Made by a program: the position numbers and the translations under genes. The notes under the pieces were generated by a model. That model saw nothing but the letters and a program-made list of their open reading frames with translations, was not told the DNA's origin and did not search any database. 45,027 bases of DNA from Sulfuricurvum sp. (GTDB taxonomy: Bacteria > Campylobacterota > Campylobacteria > Campylobacterales > Sulfurimonadaceae). The stretch spans positions 1-45,027 of the forward strand of contig JAUYSQ010000190.1 in assembly GCA_030696285.1 (NCBI GenBank), read 5' to 3'. This document shows, one piece after another, positions 8,134 to 18,342 of the stretch. Position 1 is the first letter of the stretch. Each line of letters opens with the position of its first letter.

Positions 8134-9197
8134 AGGCACTAAGTGTTTTAATCGTCAACAGCCACATCCCATGGGGAGGACTTGGGCAATTTACCCTCTC
8201 TCTCGCTCAAGGCCTAAAATCAGAAGGGTATGAGGTGCATGGACTAGTCACTCATTCTGATGAAGATAATTTTAATGCGTTTAAACATTTAACAAGCACC
8301 ACGACCTATGTCGGGAACTTAGGTAAATTAGCAAAATACATAGCTGTTTTAAAGTTGCTATGGAAACTAAAACCCGATGTCACCCTCATCAATTACAATG
8401 CCGTTATCCATTTTTTACTCCCTTTTATACCTAAAAGTAGGGTAATCGATATCATCCATAACGATGTCGAAGATTTTTATCGAATATCCAAAATCAATCA
8501 TCACTATGTCAATGCATGGGTAGCCCCTACCCCTGGAATCAAAGAAGGATATATCAAATATGCCGGATTGCCAAGAGCGAAAAATGATACTGTCGTGATA
8601 TCACATGGTATTTCACAAAGCAAAACAGTGCGTCCAGCATACAATGAAACTGAGTTGAACTTGGCTTTTGTCGGTGCAGTATATGAACACAAGGGAGCAG
8701 ATATGCTCCCACAAATAATGGAAAAAATTCTTGCGGTCGTTCCTTATGCCAAATTACGGATTATCGGAAGCGGTAAATTAGAATCAGCATTAAAGAGCGA
8801 ATTTGAATCAAAAGGGATGAGTAAAAGCATCGAGTTTATGGGTGTCATTCCTCACGAGGGAGTGCGAGAAACTTTGGCGCAGAGTGATATTTTACTATTT
8901 CCTACGAGAGTCGAAGCGTTTGGATTGGTTATAGCCGAGGCGATGATGGAGGGGGCTGTCCCTGTAGTAACTTTGTTACCAGGAATTACCGATGCAACGG
9001 TTGAAAATGGCGAAACAGGCTATCTCATTTCAAAAGATGATGTAGAAACATTTGCCAAGAAAGTCATTGATCTAGCAAGAGATAGAAATCTATTGGTGAG
9101 CATGTCAAATAGATGTAAAATAGCGGCTCAAGAACACCTCTCTTTATCTACAATGGGCCGAAATTATAGAGATTTAATTGAAAAAATGAGCAACTAA
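8130..9197 (+). CDS. Glycosyltransferase, family 4
   Basis: A GT-B fold retaining glycosyltransferase of 355 residues. The N-terminal half has the acceptor-side IPWGGLGQFTLSLAQGL. The C-terminal half shows FVGAVYEHKGADML and the EX7E motif (EAFGLVIAEAM, about residue 265) that binds the donor nucleotide sugar. The start overlaps the KilA-N stop by four bases and the end overlaps the next transferase by one base (TAATG). It acts on the lipid-linked oligosaccharide; the sugar is not predictable. Confidence 0.92.
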   Translation: MKALSVLIVNSHIPWGGLGQFTLSLAQGLKSEGYEVHGLVTHSDEDNFNAFKHLTSTTTYVGNLGKLAKYIAVLKLLWKLKPDVTLINYNAVIHFLLPFIPKSRVIDIIHNDVEDFYRISKINHHYVNAWVAPTPGIKEGYIKYAGLPRAKNDTVVISHGISQSKTVRPAYNETELNLAFVGAVYEHKGADMLPQIMEKILAVVPYAKLRIIGSGKLESALKSEFESKGMSKSIEFMGVIPHEGVRETLAQSDILLFPTRVEAFGLVIAEAMMEGAVPVVTLLPGITDATVENGETGYLISKDDVETFAKKVIDLARDRNLLVSMSNRCKIAAQEHLSLSTMGRNYRDLIEKMSN

Positions 9198-10366
9198 TGA
9201 GTAAAAAAATAAAAATCGCCTTTTTAGATTACAGCCATATTTTTTCCGGTGCAGAAATGAGTCTCCACTCCCTAATTCTTCATCTCGATCCCAAAAAGTT
9301 TGAATCTGTTCTCCTCTTTCGTTTTCCACAACCGCATCAAGAACGCTACGCCGATCTTCCATGCCGGAAATACGCTCTTGCTTCAGAAAAAAAATGGTGG
9401 ATGGGAAGTGACCGATGGAAAAAACCGTTTCGCGGTAGCGACATGTTAAAGCGGATCATTTTCGGATTTAAAATCGTCCGTTTTGCAAAAAAAGAGAAAA
9501 TTAACATTCTTCATATCAACCTCATTAAACCTGAGACTTATTGGTGTGCACGAATTGCAAAATGGTTTGGCATTCATGTAGTCGGCCACTCTCGAAGTGA
9601 TGCGATGTCATGGATCCCCTCCCCAAAACTCCAAAAACAATGTGATGCTATTATTTGTGTATCTGATTTTGTAAAAAACAAAGTATTAATAAAATATCTC
9701 GCATCTAATGCCTTTACCGTATACGACGCGATTGATTTTAATCAATTCAAAATCCATAGATCAAGAGAAGAAATTCTGCAAAGTTTCGGAATCGACTGTT
9801 CTAAAAAACTTCTCGCTTCAGTGGGGCTCCTTTCACCCCAAAAAGGACACGATATCGCGATAGAAGTCTTCGCTATTTTAGCCGACCGCCTTCCCGATTA
9901 TATTCTGATAATCGCCGGAGGAGGAGGTGAGGATGAACTCGCGCGCCTCAAACAATTGGCCCACAAACATGGAATAACATCCAGAGTCTTCTTTACGGAA
10001 AAACAGATTCCTAATATTTCTGAAGTCTATCATACTGCCGAGTTGATCTTTTCAATTACGACAACAGGTGAGGCTTTCGGTCGAGTACCATTCGAAGCAA
10101 TGGCATGTTCCACTCCTGCCATCGCTCCAACCAAAGGAGCATCCGTTGAACTCATTACTGATAATGAGACAGGCTTTTTAGTCGATCCCTTTGATCTATC
10201 AACTGCAGCTGCTAAAGTTTTAAAAATCTTAGAAAATTCAGAAGAGACTTCCAAAGTTGTCGAACATGGAAAGCAATACTTTGAAGTTCTACTATCTCCC
10301 AAGCATTCAGCGGAAAATATTGCAAATATTTATCTAAAAGTTTTAAACAGTTACTATGAAAAATAA
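9197..10366 (+). CDS. Glycosyltransferase, family 4
   Basis: A second GT4-type enzyme, 389 residues. Visible features are the N-terminal FSGAEMSLHSLILHL, the central ASVGLLSPQKGHDIAIEVF, IAGGGGEDELARLKQLA, and the EX7E segment EAFGRVPFEAMA near residue 293. It overlaps the next gene by 11 bases and the previous one by one. An A8 run near 9387-9394 encodes consecutive Lys and is unremarkable in this AT-rich gene. Confidence 0.92.
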   Translation: MSKKIKIAFLDYSHIFSGAEMSLHSLILHLDPKKFESVLLFRFPQPHQERYADLPCRKYALASEKKWWMGSDRWKKPFRGSDMLKRIIFGFKIVRFAKKEKINILHINLIKPETYWCARIAKWFGIHVVGHSRSDAMSWIPSPKLQKQCDAIICVSDFVKNKVLIKYLASNAFTVYDAIDFNQFKIHRSREEILQSFGIDCSKKLLASVGLLSPQKGHDIAIEVFAILADRLPDYILIIAGGGGEDELARLKQLAHKHGITSRVFFTEKQIPNISEVYHTAELIFSITTTGEAFGRVPFEAMACSTPAIAPTKGASVELITDNETGFLVDPFDLSTAAAKVLKILENSEETSKVVEHGKQYFEVLLSPKHSAENIANIYLKVLNSYYEK

Positions 10367-11483
10367 AAAAGTTCTCATCACCATCCCCTGCCTCCTACTA
10401 GGCGGTACTGAATACCAAACACTTAATCTCGTAAAAGCACTCCGTGAGTGTGGATACGATGTAAAAGTTCTCTGCTATTTTGAGTATGATGACCGGATGG
10501 TGGCCTATATGCGCGAAGCGGGAGCAGATGTAGTACTTATGACCCCAAGTGGTATTAGGCCAGTCAAGTTTTTACCCAAACTCTCCGCGCTCTTACGAGG
10601 ATTTCGCAAAATGCTAAAAACCTACAGACCCGATATCGTCCACGTACAATACATGGCACCTGGATCATTGGCAATTTTACTCTTTAAACTACTGGGAGCA
10701 AAAAAAGTATTGGCAACCGCTCACGTACCAGGCCATATCTATAAAAATACCTCTGCGCCGAGGTTCATCGCCCGATACATGACAGAGTTATTCCTATGCG
10801 TCTCAAAATCTTCAGAACATGCATTTTTTGACAGCGAACCTCATCTCTATGATGCACAGTTACACCATCAGGGAAGAAAACATTTTACGGTATACAATTG
10901 TACTGATATTCCACAACAGCGGCCAAGGAGTGTAGAGCATCAGCCTTTCACTCTTGGTGTCGTCTCTCGACTCAGCCATGAAAAGGGGATCGACATACTC
11001 ATCACTGCTATGCCAAAAATTCTCTCGCACTTTCCAGAGCTCCGACTTCTTATAATTGGAGATGGTGCTCGTAAACAAGACCTTCAAACTCTGGCTATTG
11101 AGCTTCATTACGATCATGCCATCACCTGGGCTGGATTACAACCAAAAGAAGCATTGGAAAACTATTACGCACAAATGGACATCGTTGTCATCCCCTCACG
11201 ATTTGAGGGATTCGGACTCACCGCGATCGAGGCCATGAGCTACAGTATTCCTGTCATCGCATCATCCGTAGATGGTCTCGCAGAAGTAATAGAAGATCAA
11301 GAGTCCGGTATTTTGGTCAAGCCTGAAGAGCCATCCTCCCTTGCAGATGCCATTGTCTCCCTTATGCAAGACTCAGACCGATGTCGACAAATAGGTGAAA
11401 ATGGGTACAACAGAGTCAAAGCTACTTTTGCGTACAATATTTACCAAAAAACAATATCAGATATTTATAAAAATCTGACGTGA
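10356..11483 (+). CDS. Glycosyltransferase, family 4
   Basis: A third consecutive GT4-type transferase, 375 residues. The N-terminus reads LLLGGTEYQTLNLVKAL, with a GGxE acceptor-loop motif. The donor domain has VVSRLSHEKGIDILITAM, IIGDGARKQDLQ and the EX7E element EGFGLTAIEAMS near residue 287. The start lies inside the previous gene. A GAGGA at the 3' end of this gene serves as ribosome binding site for the following gene. Probably one of the chain-extending enzymes of the repeat unit. Confidence 0.92.
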   Translation: MKNKKVLITIPCLLLGGTEYQTLNLVKALRECGYDVKVLCYFEYDDRMVAYMREAGADVVLMTPSGIRPVKFLPKLSALLRGFRKMLKTYRPDIVHVQYMAPGSLAILLFKLLGAKKVLATAHVPGHIYKNTSAPRFIARYMTELFLCVSKSSEHAFFDSEPHLYDAQLHHQGRKHFTVYNCTDIPQQRPRSVEHQPFTLGVVSRLSHEKGIDILITAMPKILSHFPELRLLIIGDGARKQDLQTLAIELHYDHAITWAGLQPKEALENYYAQMDIVVIPSRFEGFGLTAIEAMSYSIPVIASSVDGLAEVIEDQESGILVKPEEPSSLADAIVSLMQDSDRCRQIGENGYNRVKATFAYNIYQKTISDIYKNLT

Positions 11484-11495
11484 GGACATAAATAC

Positions 11496-12821
11496 GTGTA
11501 TACACTGATCAACTTGGTCGCTTTTTTTGCCTTGACATGGTATGCGATCCGGCTGTTATTTTCAACACCTTCTTACGTCACCCTCACCAAAGAAACAAAA
11601 GTCCTCCTGAGCGGTCGGGAAAAATTTCTTTTATTGACCATCCTCACCGGGATGCTCCGCTTTAGTGATTTCTCTGCGACCCGTTTGATGATTTGGATTA
11701 TTCTCATTCTCGCGGCATTTTTCCTCTATCGCCGTCCTCCAAAAATCACGCTGGTTACATCCTTGTATATCGCCTTTATACTTTGGATTGTCCTTTCTTT
11801 CTTTTGGACGGCAGATATTGGGTATGGCTTTCGTACTTCTCTGAAATACATCTATGCACTGCTAATCATGCTTTTCGCCGCGACGTTCGTTCGTTCTCGC
11901 GAGTTTATCTTTATTGCTATGAAATGGCTGATCATTACTGCTTTTATCTACTCGATCTTTTTGGGTGGGTTGATGACTGGGGTACTTGGAGTCTGGTCGT
12001 TTTATATCCAAGGACTATTTTGGCCGATGTCGACACTAAATGACTATCTGGCGATGATGAGTGGGCTCTCGTTTTTGATGTGGTGGCGTACGGGGGAGAA
12101 AAAATATCTCTTTTTGATCGGATGGTTTTTTCTCTCCGCTGTATTACAAAGTGTCCGTACAGGATTACTAGGGATATTTTTGGTCATTGCCATCGCTTCA
12201 TATATGCGCTACAGGCTACTGGCACTCCCCTATCTGGCAGCCATAGCCCTTAGTGCACTCATCTCTATTTTATTTATCCCGCAGGTGCGAGACAAGATGT
12301 TCTATGATCCCTCTGCCGTCCAAAGTATCGAAGATTTACAAAGTGTCGAAACCACCCAGATCGACAGTAATGGCAGATTTGCAATGTGGGAATGGACACT
12401 GAAAAAGCTGTATGATCCCAATCCTCTTGTTGGCTCTGGAATCGGCACAACCCAATATACGTATTATGAAACCAATCATCCTTTTGCCCCAATTCGTGTC
12501 ATTCACAACGACTACGTTCAGATGCTATCAGACAACGGTAACATCGGATTAGGACTCTATGCCCTATTTGTCATTCTCGCTTCCCTAAGCGCATATCGTG
12601 AGATCCATAGTAAAAAACCGGAATACCTCAAAAATACGGCATTTTTGGTCATAACCTCATTTACTGCCGTTTCTACAACGATGATGACTGATAACGTCGT
12701 TTTATATGTTTTAGCAGTTTTTTCGTACCCCTTTATCTTTTTTGGACTTTTAATCGCGTACCGCAGGATCTATACCCAAGAGATGCGTCAACTCCAGCAA
12801 AAGAGTACTGATGAATCGTGA
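11496..12821 (+). CDS. Wzy/O-antigen ligase-like membrane protein
   Basis: A 441-residue integral membrane protein with about 11-12 hydrophobic segments and one long periplasmic loop near residues 255-345. The loop ends in HNDYVQMLSDNGNIGLGLY, the pattern seen in the O-antigen ligase/polymerase (Wzy_C) family. In a locus with a Wzx-like flippase and Wzc/Wza-like proteins, the polymerase role is more likely than ligase. The start is GTG at 11496, nine bases after GAGGA at 11482-11486. It overlaps the next gene by 11 bases. Confidence 0.85.
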   Translation: MYTLINLVAFFALTWYAIRLLFSTPSYVTLTKETKVLLSGREKFLLLTILTGMLRFSDFSATRLMIWIILILAAFFLYRRPPKITLVTSLYIAFILWIVLSFFWTADIGYGFRTSLKYIYALLIMLFAATFVRSREFIFIAMKWLIITAFIYSIFLGGLMTGVLGVWSFYIQGLFWPMSTLNDYLAMMSGLSFLMWWRTGEKKYLFLIGWFFLSAVLQSVRTGLLGIFLVIAIASYMRYRLLALPYLAAIALSALISILFIPQVRDKMFYDPSAVQSIEDLQSVETTQIDSNGRFAMWEWTLKKLYDPNPLVGSGIGTTQYTYYETNHPFAPIRVIHNDYVQMLSDNGNIGLGLYALFVILASLSAYREIHSKKPEYLKNTAFLVITSFTAVSTTMMTDNVVLYVLAVFSYPFIFFGLLIAYRRIYTQEMRQLQQKSTDES

Positions 12822-13824
12822 CGACACCCTCTTTTTACGTTTTGTAGCCATTTTTTTGGTGATTAACTCTCATTTAGATGCTTTTTATCCCAATCCGTTG
12901 TTTGCCAGCGGCGGTGCCATCGGTGATGCTCTGTTTTTTATGCTCTCATCGTACGGTTTGCTGCTGAGTGAACGTTTTAAACCGCAAACCTTTAGCGGTT
13001 TTCTCTCCAAACGTGTTTTACGGATCTATCCTGTCGTTTGGAGTACCCTTTTATTTGTTATCCTCCCACTAATCTCCTTTTATTATTTTCAATCCGACAC
13101 GAGGTATCTCTCCATCATCGAATCTTTTGGGCTAAATGAATCCCTTCGGGTCTTTGGTCTTTTTTTCTTCCCCCCTGCCCCATTTTGGTTTTTACAAGCA
13201 CTGATGCTTTTTTATATCGTAGGGTTTTTCTTTTTCAAAAACTACTCCGACCGTAAAATCGCTCAAGGGCTACTCGCATTAGCAGTCTTATATATGATCT
13301 TTTACCTCCAATTTGAGGATTACTCCACATTAGTCATTGAGCAGGTTGTTTCATTTAAAGTCATCTTTTATGGAATGGTCTTTTTATCTGGTATTTATTT
13401 CGGTTCCATCCATGAACAAATACGATACCGTGGATTCCGAGACTATCTCTTTTTATTCCTATCGATCGCAGCGATGTATACACATAAATTCCTCATGATG
13501 AAAGGATTCTATGCGAATTTACAGTTTGTACAGCAGCTCTTTTTATTCCCAACTATCTATTTTTTCCTAAAAGTTTCCAAATCTCCTCTGGTCTTGGAAT
13601 GGATTATGAAACCTAAATTTTTAAACAGTTTTATTACCCTCATCGGTGCCATGACTCTGGAACTCTATCTCGTACACGGCCCTCTGCGTCTCATAGCTTA
13701 TGAGTATTTCCCAGGATTTCCGACGAATATCCTCGTATTTTTCATTTTTACGTTCATCCTTTCTTATCTCCTCTATCGGTTCAATAATCGATTTATCGAT
13801 AAGCTAAAGAGACTCAAACTATGA
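12811..13824 (+). CDS. Acyltransferase-3 family membrane protein (OafA-like)
   Basis: A 337-residue protein of the acyltransferase-3 family, with about ten membrane segments. The N-terminal pattern is typical: RFVAIFLVINSHLDAF with the conserved His near residue 20, FFMLSSYGLLLSERF, and KRVLRIYPVVW. Such proteins O-acylate polysaccharides at the inner membrane. The last segment, ELYLVHGPLRLIAY, also fits. Start and end overlap the neighbouring genes by 11 and 4 bases. Confidence 0.88.
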   Translation: MNRDDTLFLRFVAIFLVINSHLDAFYPNPLFASGGAIGDALFFMLSSYGLLLSERFKPQTFSGFLSKRVLRIYPVVWSTLLFVILPLISFYYFQSDTRYLSIIESFGLNESLRVFGLFFFPPAPFWFLQALMLFYIVGFFFFKNYSDRKIAQGLLALAVLYMIFYLQFEDYSTLVIEQVVSFKVIFYGMVFLSGIYFGSIHEQIRYRGFRDYLFLFLSIAAMYTHKFLMMKGFYANLQFVQQLFLFPTIYFFLKVSKSPLVLEWIMKPKFLNSFITLIGAMTLELYLVHGPLRLIAYEYFPGFPTNILVFFIFTFILSYLLYRFNNRFIDKLKRLKL

Positions 13825-14795
13825 ATTTTAGTATCATCATCCCTCTCTATAACAAAGAAAAATATGTAGCTAAAACCATCCGAACTATACTCTCACAGAC
13901 ATTTCAGGAGTTCGAGATCGTCATCGTAGATGACGGTTCTACCGATCAAAGTGTGAATCAAGTGAAAAAAATAGATGATAACCGCATACGTATTATCAGT
14001 CAGCAAAACGCAGGCGTATCCGCAGCAAGAAACCGCGGAATAGCAGAAGCAAAATACGATTTGATTGCTTTTTTAGATGCTGATGATTTATGGGAAAAAG
14101 ATTTTTTAGAAACTATTATGAACTTGCAAATCAAATATTCATCTTGTTCTATTTTTGCCGTAAATTACAAAGTATTATCAAACGATGGCAAGATGAAAAT
14201 TCCACTTATAAATTGTTTGCCAGCAAATTTCAAAGATGGTATATTGCAAAACTATTTTGAAATCGCTTCCAAATCTGATCCTATCATTTGTTCCATATCA
14301 CTGGCAATGAAAAAAGATGCCATTGAATCTATCGGAGGATTTCCGATCGGCATACGCGCAGGTGAGGACCTACTAACATGGGCGAGATTGGCTGCACGAT
14401 ACGATATCGCCTACAGCATTGAACCAAAGGCTGTTTTTAACCGATTGGACGAAGGAATCAATATCGCGCCTCGTATACCCGATGAACATGACAAAGTGGG
14501 GCAAGAACTTAGAAAACTTTTAACCAATAACGATCAAAGCAGACTCAAGGGACTCAAAGACTACATAGCTTACTGGCATAAAATCCGAATGGCCATTTTT
14601 ATCCGTCTGGGAAAATCAAAAGAAGCAAAAAGAGAATTTTACAAAATGTCCGAATTCACACAAAAAAATCTAAAGTTTTTTATCTATGCATTACTTATAT
14701 ACTCTCCAGCGTGGATGCGAAAATCTCTCAACTCATCGCTGTTACAACTCAATACCTATCGTAGAAAATTGATGATAAAAAGTGAAGGAAATTAA
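13821..14795 (+). CDS. Glycosyltransferase, family 2
   Basis: A 324-residue GT-A transferase. The first 100 residues carry the full GT2 signature: FSIIIPLYNKEKYVAKTI, IVIVDDGSTDQS, ISQQNAGVSAARNRGI, and FLDADDLW with the metal-binding DxD near residue 85. The C-terminal 100 residues are less conserved and basic. It directly abuts the next gene (stop at 14795, ATG at 14796). Confidence 0.92.
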   Translation: MNFSIIIPLYNKEKYVAKTIRTILSQTFQEFEIVIVDDGSTDQSVNQVKKIDDNRIRIISQQNAGVSAARNRGIAEAKYDLIAFLDADDLWEKDFLETIMNLQIKYSSCSIFAVNYKVLSNDGKMKIPLINCLPANFKDGILQNYFEIASKSDPIICSISLAMKKDAIESIGGFPIGIRAGEDLLTWARLAARYDIAYSIEPKAVFNRLDEGINIAPRIPDEHDKVGQELRKLLTNNDQSRLKGLKDYIAYWHKIRMAIFIRLGKSKEAKREFYKMSEFTQKNLKFFIYALLIYSPAWMRKSLNSSLLQLNTYRRKLMIKSEGN

Positions 14796-15710
14796 ATGCA
14801 ATACGCACCGATAGTCCTTTTTACCTACAACCGTCTCGATGAACTGATGCATACTGTAAATGCACTGCAAAAGAATTTTTTAGCTCAAGAAAGCGACCTC
14901 TTTATCTACTCAGATGCCGCTAGAAATGAGAATGACATTCCAAAAATTCAAAAGGTGCGTGAATATCTTCACACAATCAGCGGTTTTAAATCCATCCACA
15001 TCATAGAACGGGAAAGTAACTTTGGACTGGCCAAATCTGTTATACAGGGTGCAAGCGAAATCCTTGACAAATATGGCAAGATCATCGTTCTAGAGGATGA
15101 TATCATCACCAGTGTCAATTTTTTGTGCTATATGAACAGTGCTTTAGAATTTTACCGTGAAGATAAACAGGTTTTTTCAATTTCAGGCCATACCATTCCA
15201 TTAAAATCATTAGCTACATGGGAAAAAGAGACCTATGTAGCCTTGCGCCCAGCCTCATGGGGATGGGCAACTTGGAAAGACCAATGGGAAAACATCGATT
15301 GGAATCTGCTCGATTATGATCTCTTTATCCAAGACAGAAAAGCAACACAACGATTTAATCTCGGAGGAGTAGACCTCACCCGTATGCTCAGACACTATCG
15401 TGAGGGAAAAAACAATTCTTGGGCAATCCGCTGGGCTTACGCAATGTACAAAGCCCAAAAATATGCCATCTACCCCAAAGTTACCAAAGTACAAAATATC
15501 GGTTTCAGTGACGAGGGAACCCACTGCAACGGTATCAATATCTATGAATCTGTTATGGATACGTCACAATCATGTGAATTTGATTTTGTCAGTGAAATCA
15601 TTCCAAACAAAAAGATCGTAGACGAGTTTAGATCCCAATATACCTTTTTCAGCAAACTAATGAAAAAAATATCGGAAACAATCAAAAAATACTCAAACGC
15701 AAACGGGTAA
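14796..15710 (+). CDS. GT2/GNT-I-like glycosyltransferase
   Basis: A 304-residue protein starting with APIVLFTYNRLDEL, a GT-A opening. The metal-binding acidic cluster is VLEDDIITSVNFL near residue 105, and ALRPASWGWATWKDQW near residue 150 is characteristic of this group of bacterial sugar transferases related to the GNT-I fold. It follows the previous transferase with no gap. Donor and acceptor are unknown. Confidence 0.85.
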   Translation: MQYAPIVLFTYNRLDELMHTVNALQKNFLAQESDLFIYSDAARNENDIPKIQKVREYLHTISGFKSIHIIERESNFGLAKSVIQGASEILDKYGKIIVLEDDIITSVNFLCYMNSALEFYREDKQVFSISGHTIPLKSLATWEKETYVALRPASWGWATWKDQWENIDWNLLDYDLFIQDRKATQRFNLGGVDLTRMLRHYREGKNNSWAIRWAYAMYKAQKYAIYPKVTKVQNIGFSDEGTHCNGINIYESVMDTSQSCEFDFVSEIIPNKKIVDEFRSQYTFFSKLMKKISETIKKYSNANG

Positions 15711-15721
15711 GGGAGCCATCT

Positions 15722-16225
15722 ATGTTTAACTATCTATTCCAAGACTGGAAAGCAAACAAAAGCAATATAAAAGGGCGTCTCGTACTGATAAGTTTTCGAC
15801 TCGCGCAACTGTGCCGAAGATCACCCAAGCCTCTTATGCTCATTCTCATTCCCTATCTCATTTTTTACCGCGTGATATTTGAGTGGATACTAGGGATAGA
15901 ACTGCCGTGGAATACTCGCATCGGTTCTGGACTTAAACTCTATCATGGCCAAGGATTGGTCGTCAACGATCACTCCATCATCGGTGCGAACTGCACCCTG
16001 CGACACAACACGACAATCGGCCACAAAGAACTCGCAAACGGTGAATATTCCGATTCTCCCAAGATTGGCGATAATGTAGACATCGGTTCCAACGTTGTGA
16101 TTATCGGCGCCATAGAAATCGGTGATAACGTCAAAATAGGTGCGGGTTCGGTTGTTGTAAAAAGTTTAGAAGAAAATGGGATTTATGCTGGTAACCCGGC
16201 AAGATTGATTAAAAAAATAATCTAA
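15722..16225 (+). CDS. Serine acetyltransferase-like (WcaB-type) O-acetyltransferase
   Basis: A 167-residue protein with an N-terminal helical part that includes a hydrophobic segment (LMLILIPYLIFYRVIF). A left-handed beta-helix starts near LPWNTRIGSGLKLYHGQGLVV. The catalytic-type LRHNTTIGHKE, the repeats IGDNVDIGSNVVIIGAIEIG and the AGNPARLI cap are those of CysE/WcaB. A role in polysaccharide acetylation is more likely than cysteine synthesis, given the position between glycosyltransferases. Its stop overlaps the next start (TAATG). Confidence 0.88.
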   Translation: MFNYLFQDWKANKSNIKGRLVLISFRLAQLCRRSPKPLMLILIPYLIFYRVIFEWILGIELPWNTRIGSGLKLYHGQGLVVNDHSIIGANCTLRHNTTIGHKELANGEYSDSPKIGDNVDIGSNVVIIGAIEIGDNVKIGAGSVVVKSLEENGIYAGNPARLIKKII

Positions 16226-17343
16226 TGACTAAACAAAAACTCCTCTGCATCCTCCACCGTTCACCCCCTGCACACGGTGCGGCAAAAGTGGGAGACTATA
16301 TAGCCTCTAGCGAAAAACTCCGAGAGGCATTTGAGTGCCGTTTCATTACAATCAAATCCTCCGATACGATCGGGGATATCGGAAAGGTTAATTTTAAAAA
16401 GTTTTACCTCGTTGCAGAACTGTACGTTAAAGTGCTTTGGGCACTGATCACCTTTCGCCCCGATCTCATCTACTTCACCGCTTCCATCCGCAGCGTAGCC
16501 TTTTACCGTGATCTGTTCCTCTCAACCCTCTGGAAACTTTACAAAAGAATCACCCCAGTAGAAGTGTTTTACCACTACCATACCAAAGGTGTCAATGAGT
16601 TTGTTTCCCTATCATCGCGCAATCTCTCTCTGACCCGTTTTTTTCTGGACAATATCAATCTCGTAATCTTAAGCCCCATGCTCGAAGATGATTTCAAACA
16701 GGTGAGAACCTACAAAAGCGTCTCCTACCTACCCAATGGTGTCGAAGATACGCTGGACGATGGTCGTTTCCAATCCATGATAACAGCACGGTACGCCAAT
16801 CCAAAACCCCTCAACATACTCTATCTCTCCAACATGATCAAATCCAAGGGGTATTTTCATATTCTAGAGCTCGCAAATCAGACCAAAGATCGCTCTGTTC
16901 ATTATCACTTTGCCGGCGGATGGCAAAACGATGCGGATGAAAAAGAGTTTTTTGACTATATTCATAGCAATACCTTGAGTAACGCCGTCACGTTTCATGG
17001 TTTTGTAAACGGGGAGCAAAAACGCACTCTTTTTGAGAATGCACATCTCTTCATCTTTCCTACGCGCTACGAGAACGAAGCATTCCCACTGTCGCTGCTC
17101 GAAGCCATGTCCTATGGTTTACCCTCTGTGGCTACGGATGAGGGCTCTATACCCTATATACTCGATACACAAAGCGGTGTTATCATATATCATACTAAAT
17201 ATCTCAATATCGCCTTGGATACCATGATAAAATCATTCGTCAATCCAGATACGGCAAACTACTGCCGCCAACGCTATCTGACACACTTTACGCAGCAGCA
17301 GTTTGAACAAAATTTCATTAGGATATTAAAGGCTACCTCATGA
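16225..17343 (+). CDS. Glycosyltransferase, family 4
   Basis: A 372-residue GT-B transferase. The N-terminus (CILHRSPPAHGAAKVGDYI) has the acceptor loop, ILYLSNMIKSKGYFHILELA opens the donor domain, and YENEAFPLSLLEAMSYGLP near residue 280 contains the EX7E element. The gene is more GC-rich and uses more C-ending codons than the Wzx and acyltransferase genes, suggesting a mosaic origin of the locus. It is coupled to the next gene by a four-base overlap. Confidence 0.9.
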   Translation: MTKQKLLCILHRSPPAHGAAKVGDYIASSEKLREAFECRFITIKSSDTIGDIGKVNFKKFYLVAELYVKVLWALITFRPDLIYFTASIRSVAFYRDLFLSTLWKLYKRITPVEVFYHYHTKGVNEFVSLSSRNLSLTRFFLDNINLVILSPMLEDDFKQVRTYKSVSYLPNGVEDTLDDGRFQSMITARYANPKPLNILYLSNMIKSKGYFHILELANQTKDRSVHYHFAGGWQNDADEKEFFDYIHSNTLSNAVTFHGFVNGEQKRTLFENAHLFIFPTRYENEAFPLSLLEAMSYGLPSVATDEGSIPYILDTQSGVIIYHTKYLNIALDTMIKSFVNPDTANYCRQRYLTHFTQQQFEQNFIRILKATS

Positions 17344-18332
17344 ACAGAGATCTCAAACTTGATATACTGCGAGTACTCAGCATGCTGACTGTTATACTCA
17401 TTCATGTTACAGCAGCGTATGAAAACACCAATACGTTTGATAGCCATGATATTAACTCATGGATTCTCGAAATACTCAATAAATCTCTTTTTTGGTGTGT
17501 GCCTATTTTTTTTATGTTGAGTGGTGCACTATTACTCAATAAATCGGATGAATCTATATCAATTTTTTATAAAAGACGGATGGGTAAAATAGTTATTCCA
17601 ACACTTTTTTGGAGCGGTTTCTTTTTAGCTTACCTCTCTATTTTTAAAGATTTTACCCTCTTTAACATAGTGGGCTCACTTTTCAAAGGTGCCCCATTTT
17701 ATCATCTATGGTTCATGTATGCAATCATAGGCATCTATATATTTACCCCATATTTGCGTATTCTCCTAGCTAATCTCTCTTTGGTCCAGATAAAATACCT
17801 TATCATTATAATTTTTATCTTCACGATTGGAAATAACTATCTGGCAAACTATTTTGACAATCAATCAACTCTTTTTTCCTCGTTTATAAGCTATCTAGGC
17901 TACTTTATTTTAGGATATTATCTCTATAAGACAAAAAATGATTTTCAAAAACACACAACCTCCTATGGCATACTTTTTCTTATGAGCCTGATTACCGTCT
18001 CCATAGGATCAATCGTACTAAAATACATCCTGCACGTTAATATCCCTATTATCGGTTATTACACTCCCTTTGTTGCATTTCAAGCTATTGCCCTATACCT
18101 TTATATTATCACCAATAGCCGTGAGATCAAGCTCCCTAAACTGTGGATACATTTATCTCTGTATTCTTTTGGTGTCTATCTTATGCACCCTGCTTTTATA
18201 CTACTAAGCGAATCTTACATGACCATGGATCATCTTGTTTCACTCCCTTTCTTCTATCTTTTGGTTTTAGTAGGCAGCTATACGGCTGTTTATACTCTAA
18301 GTAAAATCAAATTTCTAAAAAATCTCGTTTAA
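17340..18332 (+). CDS. Acyltransferase-3 family membrane protein (WecH/OafA-like)
   Basis: The second membrane acyltransferase of the locus, 330 residues and about ten membrane segments. The N-terminus shows LDILRVLSMLTVILIHVTAAYE with the conserved His, then WCVPIFFMLSGALLL and FYKRRMGKIVIPTLFW. YSFGVYLMHPAFILL near the C-terminus is also conserved. It is expected to transfer an acyl group to a sugar or lipid-linked sugar. It is AT-rich compared with the glycosyltransferase before it. Confidence 0.88.
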   Translation: MNRDLKLDILRVLSMLTVILIHVTAAYENTNTFDSHDINSWILEILNKSLFWCVPIFFMLSGALLLNKSDESISIFYKRRMGKIVIPTLFWSGFFLAYLSIFKDFTLFNIVGSLFKGAPFYHLWFMYAIIGIYIFTPYLRILLANLSLVQIKYLIIIIFIFTIGNNYLANYFDNQSTLFSSFISYLGYFILGYYLYKTKNDFQKHTTSYGILFLMSLITVSIGSIVLKYILHVNIPIIGYYTPFVAFQAIALYLYIITNSREIKLPKLWIHLSLYSFGVYLMHPAFILLSESYMTMDHLVSLPFFYLLVLVGSYTAVYTLSKIKFLKNLV

Positions 18333-18342
18333 AAGGACACCT